This document shows, piece by piece, positions 9,906 to 17,126 of a stretch of 34,112 bases of DNA (position 1 is the first letter of the stretch; every line of letters begins with the position of its first letter). The notes under the pieces are model-generated. The model saw nothing but the letters and a program-made list of their open reading frames with translations. It was not told where the DNA came from and searched no databases. A program made the translations under genes and the position numbers. The DNA is from Massilia sp. (GTDB lineage: Bacteria > Pseudomonadota > Gammaproteobacteria > Burkholderiales > Burkholderiaceae_D): NCBI GenBank assembly GCA_028291845.1, contig JAQGNM010000362.1, positions 1-34,112 of the forward strand, in the 5' to 3' direction.

Positions 9906-11039
9906 CTAATCATCAAAACTGACCACCCTATTCCGCCCCGTCTCCTTGGCCTGATACAGCGCCGAATCCGCATGCGCCACCAACATCTGCGCCACCCCTT
10001 CGATGGCGTGGTCGCGTTCGAAATCGTCGAGGGTCGCCACGCCGATCGACACCGAGACCGGCAGCAATTCTCCGCTGGACAGTTCGAACGGGATGTTGGC
10101 GATGCTGGCGCGGATGCGCTGGGCCACCATGGTGGCGCTTTCCAGGTCGGCGTCGATCAGCAGCACGACGAATTCCTCGCCGCCGAAACGGCCCAGGGCG
10201 TCCGAAATGCGCAACTCGGCCTTGATGCGGTTGGCCACCTCGCGCAGCACTTCGTCGCCGCCCTGGTGGCCGACGCTGTCGTTGACCGTCTTAAAATGGT
10301 CGATGTCGATGTACATGCAGGAGATCCGGTACGCCTGGCGCCGCGCGCGGCCGATTTCTTCCAGCAGGCGGCGGTCGATGTAGCGGCGGTTGTAGACGCC
10401 GGTGAGCGAGTCGGTCAGGCCGATGTACTTCAGCATTTCGTTGCTGATGACGTTTTCCAGGCAGATGGCGATGATCGAGGCCATATGCTCGACAAAATCC
10501 GTACCCAGCGCCGGCGTGAAGCGCGCCGCGTCGGTGCTGCCCAGATTCAGGCTGCCGATCACGCGGCGGTTGCGCAGCAGCGGCACCTGCGCAATGCTTT
10601 GCAGGCCGGCCGGCGCGCCGGGAAACAAGTCCTGGTGCAGGCCCGGCACATACGGACCCAGGAGCGGCTTGGGCGGGCCGGTCAGTGCCTCCCGGCGCGC
10701 GGGGACAAAGCCGAGCGCGTGTTCGCTGTCGACGAAAATCAGTTCGGGAAAGGCGGCAAAATCGACTCCCAGCTTGTCCATCACGGTGTGGATGTCGTCT
10801 TCCTTGTCGACCAGCGACAGGGTGACGATGTCGAGGTTGGAAATCGCCGGCAGGCTGCGGAAGATGGTGCCGATCAGCTCGGGAAAGGTGCCGGCGCCGA
10901 CGATCTCCAGGTCGAAGGCCTGGTGGCGGCACATGATCGAATGATTCAGTTCGGCTTGTTCGATCAGGTAGGCCAGGCGCGCGTGCAAGGACGCATTTTC
11001 GGCTTCCAGTTCGGGCGGCGAGACAAGCTGGTCGGACAT
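9906..11039 (-). CDS. Diguanylate cyclase (GGDEF) with N-terminal DUF484/GAF-like region
   Basis: GGDEF domain with intact RFGGEEFVVLL; DSLTGVYNRRYIDRRL start of domain; N-terminal ELEAENASLHARLAYLIEQAELNHSIM resembles DUF484/GAF proteins. Start placed at MSDQLVSPPEL. Confidence 0.88.
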   Translation of the reverse strand: MSDQLVSPPELEAENASLHARLAYLIEQAELNHSIMCRHQAFDLEIVGAGTFPELIGTIFRSLPAISNLDIVTLSLVDKEDDIHTVMDKLGVDFAAFPELIFVDSEHALGFVPARREALTGPPKPLLGPYVPGLHQDLFPGAPAGLQSIAQVPLLRNRRVIGSLNLGSTDAARFTPALGTDFVEHMASIIAICLENVISNEMLKYIGLTDSLTGVYNRRYIDRRLLEEIGRARRQAYRISCMYIDIDHFKTVNDSVGHQGGDEVLREVANRIKAELRISDALGRFGGEEFVVLLIDADLESATMVAQRIRASIANIPFELSSGELLPVSVSIGVATLDDFERDHAIEGVAQMLVAHADSALYQAKETGRNRVVSFDD

Positions 11040-11164
11040 GGCGCTCCTGACAAATATCGATAAACGGTGAATTTTCACCAATTATCGCAACCTTACGCCA
11101 AGTTGAGCCGCTTGGAAACGAAAAAAGTTGTCGGTAGATACTTTTTTTGTCTGAAGAAAACGGC

Positions 11165-12013
11165 CTAGTCGAATGCCAGGTGGCCGTCGACCGCTTGCCC
11201 GACCGAAATCTTTGTACCGGCGCCGCCGCTGACGATGCAATTCATGCCCACGCAGACGGCGTCATCGAACCGCGGTTTGCGCCGGTACGCTTGCAGCACG
11301 TCGAGCGGATCGGGGCCGCGTACGCCGGTGGCCTGGTCGATCGACGGGATCGGGCAGCGCGGGCAGGGTTTGACGGGCTTGATGACGGCGGCGCCGATTT
11401 CGAACTGAGCGACGTAGTCTTCTTCGAAGCCTTCCAGGCCGGCCACCACCAGGTTGGGGCGGAAGCGGTTCATCGGCAGTGGAGAACGGCCGGCCTTGTG
11501 CAGGTGGGCGTTGATGTCGTCGAGCGAGGCGGCGCCGATCACCAACAGGGGGTAGCCGTCGGCGAAGCGGCTGGGCGCCCCGGCCCCGCCGGTATAACGG
11601 TGGCCCGTGTAGCGCTCGGCGCCGGGGGCGAAGCGCACCAGCCGGCACGGCACGCCGATGGCCTGGCTGATCCAGCGCGCGGCCGGCTCGCCGCAATCGC
11701 AGGCGTCGACGCTGTCGTCCCACACCGTCACGCGCACGGTCGGCGCGCCGCGGTCTTCTTCGTAAGGCAAGGAAAATGGCAACTGGCCCGGCATCGACAG
11801 CATCAGGGCCTGCTCCATCAGGGCCGGCTGGACCAGCGCCATTCGCGGATATTCGCGCTGGCTCAGAAACTGGCCTTGGCCATCGACCACCATCCATTCG
11901 CGGTCGGCCACCTGCCCGGTCGACAGGCCCGACGGCGTCAGGGTCGCTTCCTGCAGTTCGATGCCGGCGCAGGATTTGATGGGATAAATGGTCAAGCTGG
12001 AGACGGAAGCCAT
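11165..12013 (-). CDS. MOSC domain protein (YcbX-like, MOSC-N + MOSC)
   Basis: MASVSSLTIYPIKSCAGIELQEATLTPSGL...DREWMVVD...FRPNLVV...KPCPRCPIPSIDQATG. Confidence 0.9.
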   Translation of the reverse strand: MASVSSLTIYPIKSCAGIELQEATLTPSGLSTGQVADREWMVVDGQGQFLSQREYPRMALVQPALMEQALMLSMPGQLPFSLPYEEDRGAPTVRVTVWDDSVDACDCGEPAARWISQAIGVPCRLVRFAPGAERYTGHRYTGGAGAPSRFADGYPLLVIGAASLDDINAHLHKAGRSPLPMNRFRPNLVVAGLEGFEEDYVAQFEIGAAVIKPVKPCPRCPIPSIDQATGVRGPDPLDVLQAYRRKPRFDDAVCVGMNCIVSGGAGTKISVGQAVDGHLAFD

Positions 12014-12156
12014 GGCGGTCGCGGCAGTAATAAAGCGCCAGTATCGCAGTTCAATGGCAAATGCGCCGCCGCGATTCCGCTGGGAATGTCGCCGCCTGTG
12101 GCCCGGCACGCGGTAACATCGCTGTTTTACTCACCTTGCCAGGGGACGAACCGTTC

Positions 12157-12675
12157 ATGCAAACCCCACCTGCTTCCCCACAACGCTGGGTTGTCATGGG
12201 CGTTTCCGGCTGCGGCAAGAGCGCCGTCGGACAGCAGCTGGCCGACCTGCTGCAGGTCGAGTTCGTCGAAGGCGACGCCTGGCACAGTCCGGCCAGCATT
12301 GCCAAGATGGCCGCCGGCATCGCCCTGACCGACGCCGACCGCGCCGACTGGCTGCAGCGCCTGCGGGAGCGCATCGCCGCCGCGCGCGCCGCCGGCGTCG
12401 GCCTGGTACTGGCCTGCTCGGCCCTGAAACGCCGCTATCGCGACCTGCTGCGCCAGGGCGATCCCGCCCTGTGCTTCGCCCACCTGGACGGCGCCCCCAC
12501 CCTGATCGCCCAGCGCATGCACGCGCGCACCGGCCACTTCATGCCGCCGTCCCTGCTCGAAAGTCAACTGCGCGACCTCGAACCGCTCGAACCCGACGAG
12601 TGCGGCATCCGCCTCGACATCGCCAAATCAACCGCAACGCTGGCGCAAGAAACTGCCGATTTTCATCAGCAATAA
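12157..12675 (+). CDS. gntK: Gluconokinase
   Basis: WVVMGVSGCGKSAVGQQLADLL...EGDAWHSPASIAKMAAGIALTDADRADWLQRL...ACSALKRRYRDLLR. Confidence 0.9.
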   Translation: MQTPPASPQRWVVMGVSGCGKSAVGQQLADLLQVEFVEGDAWHSPASIAKMAAGIALTDADRADWLQRLRERIAAARAAGVGLVLACSALKRRYRDLLRQGDPALCFAHLDGAPTLIAQRMHARTGHFMPPSLLESQLRDLEPLEPDECGIRLDIAKSTATLAQETADFHQQ

Positions 12676-12703
12676 AAAAAGGCGCCTAAGCGCCTTTTAA
12701 AAA
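12674..12703. terminator. Rho-independent terminator downstream of gntK
   Basis: AATAAAAAAAGGCGCCTAAGCGCCTTTTAAAA: GGCGC/GCGCC stem flanked by A- and T-tracts, overlapping the gntK stop. Confidence 0.85.
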
Positions 12704-12770
12704 ATGCAAACCACCAAGTCACTCCCCGAGGCGACGCATGATCCGAATCGGGTCTACGTCCAAAAATCAT

Positions 12771-12783
12771 CCGGCTCCGCCGG
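12771..12783 (+). repeat. Left copy of 13-bp target-site duplication CCGGCTCCGCCGG
   Basis: Identical to 12965-12977; directly abuts the terminal inverted repeat of the 181-bp element. Confidence 0.85.
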
Positions 12784-12964
12784 TAATGCCGTTCAGTTAA
12801 GCACGCTCGGCCCGAGCGCCCGTGAGATTTGCATGCATGGGACAGTCACCCTCAGGTGCCAGACCCCCAACAAATAGCCGCCCGGATCCTCAGCAGCAGG
12901 GGGACTGGCGCCGCAGGTGCCTGTCCCATTGGGTGCGCACTCACGCCTTAACTGAACACCATTA
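12784..12964. mobile_element. MITE-like 181-bp non-autonomous element with IS4-family-like terminal inverted repeats
   Basis: Left end TAATGCCGTTCAGTTAAG, right end (reverse complement) TAATGGTGTTCAGTTAAG: 16/18 match. Perfect 13-bp flanking direct repeats, no transposase ORF. Confidence 0.8.
12837..12929. repeat. REPIN-like inverted pair, copy B (opposite arrangement), inside the MITE-like element
   Basis: ATGGGACAGTCACCCTCAGGTGCCAGACCCCC (12837-12868) and AGGGGGACTGGCGCCGCAGGTGCCTGTCCCAT (12898-12929). The second is 31/32 identical to the left unit of copy A. Confidence 0.85.
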
Positions 12965-12977
12965 CCGGCTCCGCCGG
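12965..12977 (+). repeat. Right copy of 13-bp target-site duplication CCGGCTCCGCCGG
   Basis: Identical to 12771-12783; followed by TGATTTTTG, the partner of CAAAAATCA upstream of the left copy. Confidence 0.85.
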
Positions 12978-13038
12978 TGATTTTTGCCTGACTGGTTCTG
13001 CGCCGCTAAGCCGCTTTTCCTTGGCCTACTGACTAGAA

Positions 13039-13068
13039 CAAACAAAAGTAGGGGTGTACTTTTGTTTG
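13039..13068 (-). terminator. Hairpin directly after the ychF stop (probable terminator)
   Basis: CAAACAAAAGTA-GGGGTG-TACTTTTGTTTG: 12-bp perfect stem, 6-nt loop, abutting the ychF stop codon. Confidence 0.6.
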
Positions 13069-14160
13069 CTAAACATTGAATAGGAAGTTCAGCACATCCC
13101 CATCCTTCACCACATACTCTTTCCCCTCGGCACGCATCTTGCCCGCTTCCTTGGCGCCCGCCTCACCCTTGTAGGCGATGAAGTCGTCATAGGCGATGGT
13201 CTGGGCGCGAATGAAACCGCGCTCGAAATCGGTGTGGATGACGCCGGCCGCTTGCGGGGCGGTGTCGCCGATGTGGATGGTCCAGGCGCGCACTTCCTTG
13301 ACGCCGGCGGTGAAATAAGTCTGCAGGCCGAGCAGCTTTTGGGCGGCGCGGATCAGGCGGTCCAGGCCGGGCTCTTCCATGCCCATGTCGGCCAGGAAAG
13401 CGCCCTTGTCCTCGTCGTCGAGGTCGGCGATTTCCGCTTCGATGGCGGCGCAGATGGCGACGATCGGCGCGTTCTGCTCCTTGGCGTAGGCGGTCAGCTG
13501 GTCCAACAGCGGGTTATTCGTAAAACCGGTGTCGGACACGTTGGCGACGAACATGGCCGGTTTTGCCGTGATCAGGCACAAGGTCTTGATGATGGCCATC
13601 TCGTCGGCATCCAGGCCCAGGGTGCGCACCGGTTTGCCTTCGTTCAGGTGCGGCAGCAGGCGTTCGCAGATCGCGACCAGCTTGGCGGCATCCTTGTCGC
13701 CCGAGCGGGCCTTTTTATTTTCGCGGTGGATGGCTTTTTCGACGGCCGCCATGTCGGCCAGCGCCAGTTCGGTCTGGATGACTTCGATGTCGTCGAGCGG
13801 GCTGATCTTGCCGGCCACGTGGATCACGTTGTCGTCCTCGAAACAGCGCACGACGTTGACGATGGCGTCGGTTTCGCGGATGTGCGACAGGAACTGGTTG
13901 CCCAGACCCTCGCCTTTCGACGCGCCCGCCACCAGCCCGGCGATGTCGACGAACTCGACGATGGCGTTGACCATCTTTTCCGGCTTGACGATGTCGGCCA
14001 GCGCCTGCATGCGTGGATCGGGCACCTCGACGACGCCGACGTTCGGCTCGATGGTGCAGAACGGATAATTTTCAGCCGGGATACCGGCCTTGGTCAGCGC
14101 ATTGAAAAGGGTGGACTTGCCGACGTTGGGCAAGCCGACGATGCCGCATTGGAGACTCAT
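13069..14160 (-). CDS. ychF: Redox-regulated ATPase/GTPase YchF
   Basis: [42 protein letters not shown]...[22 protein letters not shown]... Confidence 0.97.
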   Translation of the reverse strand: MSLQCGIVGLPNVGKSTLFNALTKAGIPAENYPFCTIEPNVGVVEVPDPRMQALADIVKPEKMVNAIVEFVDIAGLVAGASKGEGLGNQFLSHIRETDAIVNVVRCFEDDNVIHVAGKISPLDDIEVIQTELALADMAAVEKAIHRENKKARSGDKDAAKLVAICERLLPHLNEGKPVRTLGLDADEMAIIKTLCLITAKPAMFVANVSDTGFTNNPLLDQLTAYAKEQNAPIVAICAAIEAEIADLDDEDKGAFLADMGMEEPGLDRLIRAAQKLLGLQTYFTAGVKEVRAWTIHIGDTAPQAAGVIHTDFERGFIRAQTIAYDDFIAYKGEAGAKEAGKMRAEGKEYVVKDGDVLNFLFNV

Positions 14161-14370
14161 GGGAAGACTTTCTGATTCGATTGGCGGGACCAGACGTCAT
14201 CGCCAATCCCAAACCCCATATTGTAACCGCGACCGCCCTGCCCTGCCGCAAAAATAGCCACTGCCAGCGCGTGGTTGGCTTGGCGGCGATGTTGATTCTG
14301 CGCCGCGAACAAAAAAATCAAACGCAGGAATCGCGCCTGACCGCTGCTTGCAGCGGTTTTTAGGCCGGCA

Positions 14371-15591
14371 TTAGAAAACGCGGGACGGCGACACGCTGGC
14401 GGCGCCGCCTTCGATCAATGGCGCCATCTTTCCCCAAATGACAGGTTCGATCTGCGGCCGGTAGTCGAGCGCTGCTGCGCACATGCTGTCGATGATGTCG
14501 GCCGGCGCATCGACCAGGCAGTGCTGCTTGCCGAATTCGATCAACGCTTGACGTGTCGGCCACGACTTGGACTTGTTCATCTTTAAGGCCAGGGTATCGC
14601 GCGGCAGATACACCGTCGTGTTGACAAGGTCGTACTGTGGCGACAGCGACGCATCGCCGGCATCGGGGTGGGTGTAGAGCAGGCCGAAATTTTTAAGATG
14701 GGCGTCGCCGTTACGCAGCACGACGGACAACACCAGCGAACGGAAAAATTCACCGAGCGCGCGGTGTCGATACTGCGGCGCCGTGAACGCGGCGATCGCC
14801 TTGGCCACCATTTCATAACTGCTGTCGTATTTCTCGTGGTTTTGAAAGCCCATCAAGGAAGTCATGTCCTCGAAGCCAAGGTAGCCGCCTTGCCCGTCCA
14901 GATCGAAGCGCTCGACCACGAACAAGCCACGGTCGTCCGACAGCCAGAATTCAGGCATGTTCAAGCCGGCGTTTTTGGCAATGCTCATGCAGTGAAATTC
15001 GTTTTCCGCCAGATCCGCAAAATCGTCGCCCGCCGCCTTGATGATGAGATTCCTGTCCTTGACGATACTTTTGACGATCACATCGTCGCCGGCGTGTTGT
15101 TTTTTCTCTGGTATCAACACTTTCGGTTGCACCCCGGAGATGCCGGACATTTGCGCGTATTTCAGCGCCAGCGATTCGAACAAGGCCTCACTGCCTGGAT
15201 AGCTCAGGATGTCGCTTAAACTTTCTCCTGCATCGACCGGCTCGCTGTCAGCGCCCTCGATGCGGCACTGGACCCGGCCGATCATGTCGCGCCCGGTCAA
15301 CGCCAGCAGATTGAAATCGTCGAGCTTCATGGTTTTGCCGAAGGATTGCCGCATCCAGTCGAGCAAATAGCCTTCCGGCAGATTTTGCCGCATGACCCCG
15401 GGCAGGATATTGGACGCATAGCTTTGCGCCCGCAGCGGCATGGTCAGGGCGATCTCGCGTGCGACCTGGTCGGTATCGTAATTGAACACGATCTGCGACT
15501 CGCGGCTCAGACGTCCGGAGTAGCCCTGCGGCACCGACACCAGCATGTTGCGGATTTTGACAATGTCCTGTTTGCTGCGAAGTTGCGCCAT
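14371..15591 (-). CDS. hipA: HipA-family serine/threonine kinase toxin
   Basis: SGISGVQPKVLI, VVERFDLD, LVLSVVLRNGDAHLKNFGLLY (HipA catalytic loop), LSPQYDLVNTTVY; partner XRE gene immediately upstream. Confidence 0.92.
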   Translation of the reverse strand: MAQLRSKQDIVKIRNMLVSVPQGYSGRLSRESQIVFNYDTDQVAREIALTMPLRAQSYASNILPGVMRQNLPEGYLLDWMRQSFGKTMKLDDFNLLALTGRDMIGRVQCRIEGADSEPVDAGESLSDILSYPGSEALFESLALKYAQMSGISGVQPKVLIPEKKQHAGDDVIVKSIVKDRNLIIKAAGDDFADLAENEFHCMSIAKNAGLNMPEFWLSDDRGLFVVERFDLDGQGGYLGFEDMTSLMGFQNHEKYDSSYEMVAKAIAAFTAPQYRHRALGEFFRSLVLSVVLRNGDAHLKNFGLLYTHPDAGDASLSPQYDLVNTTVYLPRDTLALKMNKSKSWPTRQALIEFGKQHCLVDAPADIIDSMCAAALDYRPQIEPVIWGKMAPLIEGGAASVSPSRVF

Positions 15592-15619
15592 GGCTGCCTC
15601 GGATCACGACGGATAATGA

Positions 15620-15868
15620 CTAATCATCGCGGAACATTGCTGGCAGATCGGCCTCGGTCGGTCGACCTTTGCCGGGTGCAATGGTAACGGTCAGATCGAG
15701 CGCACGTGCAATACGCAAAAGCCGCCGCAAGCCGATATCGGTCTGGCCCGCAAAAAAGCTGTTCAAGGTGCGGCGGCTGATCCCGGCAGATTTCGCCAGC
15801 GACTCCTGCGTCATGTTCCGTTCCGCGCGTCTCAGTTCAATCACCCGGATAAGATCTACAATGTCCAT
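15620..15868 (-). CDS. hipB: HipB-like XRE/HTH antitoxin
   Basis: MDIVDLIRVIELRRAERNMTQESLAKSAGISRRTLNSFFAGQTDIGLRRLLRIARALDLTV: HTH-XRE. ATG at 15868 preferred over 15895. Confidence 0.85.
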   Translation of the reverse strand: MDIVDLIRVIELRRAERNMTQESLAKSAGISRRTLNSFFAGQTDIGLRRLLRIARALDLTVTIAPGKGRPTEADLPAMFRDD

Positions 15869-15885
15869 GTGCAGAGTATTGCACA
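15868..15885. promoter_or_regulatory. Putative HipB operator 1
   Basis: TGTGCAGAGTATTGCACA, palindrome TGTGCA-N6-TGCACA overlapping the hipB start. Confidence 0.65.
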
Positions 15886-15907
15886 ATTTATTCATTTTTA
15901 GCTAAAT

Positions 15908-15925
15908 CGTGCAGTATATTGCACA
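15908..15925. promoter_or_regulatory. Putative HipB operator 2
   Basis: CGTGCAGTATATTGCACA, near-identical to operator 1 with a 40-bp offset. Confidence 0.65.
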
Positions 15926-15932
15926 AATTTCC

Positions 15933-17015
15933 CTAGATGGATCGTATCATGGTGCTGTCGGGGTTTGCCAGAAAAGCCGCGAATTCGTCCCGTAAACGCC
16001 CGCCTTCGCCGATGGCGCGCTGCCAGGCAGCGATGCGGGCATCGTGATCGAGCCCGTGAAACGTGAAATCCTTGCGGTCGGGCAGCTTGGCGCGCGGCAG
16101 GGTTTGCAGGAACTGCCGCGATGGCGCGACGATCAATACGTTGTCGAGCCAGTTGCGTTGCGGGCCGCGGGCGGCGCGCCGCCACGGCAACGACTTGTCG
16201 AGCCAGCCTGGAATGATGTGCTCGCCAAAGTGGGGATACAGCACGATGTCGCCGGCCTGGCGCGCGTATGGCAAGGCCAGGTGGTAGTCGCTGATGCCGC
16301 CGTCCCAGTAGTGGCCGGGCGGCGCCCCTGGTAAATCGCGCACCGGTTGCATGATCAGCGGCAGGCTGCCCGAGGCCAACAAGGCAGGCGCCAGATTGTC
16401 GGCGTCGAGGTGGGCGAAATGGGTCGTAAAATCGTCGAAACGCTGATGCAGCCAGCCGGCGCCGCCGCGCGCATCGCCCAGCACCACCCGTTCGACCATG
16501 CGGGCCAGCGCGCGCCGCCCGGTCAGGTTGCGCAGCGCGGCGGCGGCAAACCCGCGCATCTCGGCCCGTCTGCCGACTGGGCCGGCCAGCGCGCCGATGC
16601 CGCGGTTGGTGATCAGGTGCAGGCGATAATCGCGGTTGTTTAATATGTCGTGCTCGTGGCCGCCGATAAAATTGGCAAGCAGATCGCGGCAGACGGCATC
16701 GATTTCGGACTGCGACGGTTTTGCCGTGTAGCGCTGGTTGCTGTAGAGCTGGCCGAGGCGGGCGAACGCCGCCACCGGATCGCGTTGACAGGCCGCCGCC
16801 ATCCGCCAGGCGCCGATCGAGGAGCCGATCAGGGTACGCGCACGGGGAGACCCCGGCAGCCAGCTGCCGAAGACAAATTGGTCGAGCGCCTGAAAAATCA
16901 GGCCCTTGGCACCACCGGCGGCGCCGGGAATGATGCCGATATCGGCCGCTTGCAGCCCGTTCGCGCGGATACGGGCCAGCGCCAGTGGCCCGGCGTGAAA
17001 AGTCAGAGAACTCAT
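15933..17015 (-). CDS. Patatin-like phospholipase family protein
   Basis: IGIIPGAAGGAKGLIFQALDQF...ARTLIGSSIGAWRMAA (GxSxG nucleophile elbow)...HYWDGGISDYHL (patatin DGG/A). Start placed at MSSLTF. Confidence 0.85.
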   Translation of the reverse strand: MSSLTFHAGPLALARIRANGLQAADIGIIPGAAGGAKGLIFQALDQFVFGSWLPGSPRARTLIGSSIGAWRMAAACQRDPVAAFARLGQLYSNQRYTAKPSQSEIDAVCRDLLANFIGGHEHDILNNRDYRLHLITNRGIGALAGPVGRRAEMRGFAAAALRNLTGRRALARMVERVVLGDARGGAGWLHQRFDDFTTHFAHLDADNLAPALLASGSLPLIMQPVRDLPGAPPGHYWDGGISDYHLALPYARQAGDIVLYPHFGEHIIPGWLDKSLPWRRAARGPQRNWLDNVLIVAPSRQFLQTLPRAKLPDRKDFTFHGLDHDARIAAWQRAIGEGGRLRDEFAAFLANPDSTMIRSI

Positions 17016-17126
17016 GGTGAGATTATCGCATCGGGCGCTGCCAGCTGCTGCGCCATGCATATTCGAAACTAATTGCCCCGAGAAATTAATTAAACTAAGC
17101 TCGTTTTTTTGTTCAATGAGTTTCCC

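Noticed and set aside
9891-11063. 390-aa plus-strand ORF opposite the GGDEF gene
   Set aside because: Antisense shadow with His/Gln/Asp/Val-rich composition; the opposite strand encodes a clear GGDEF protein.
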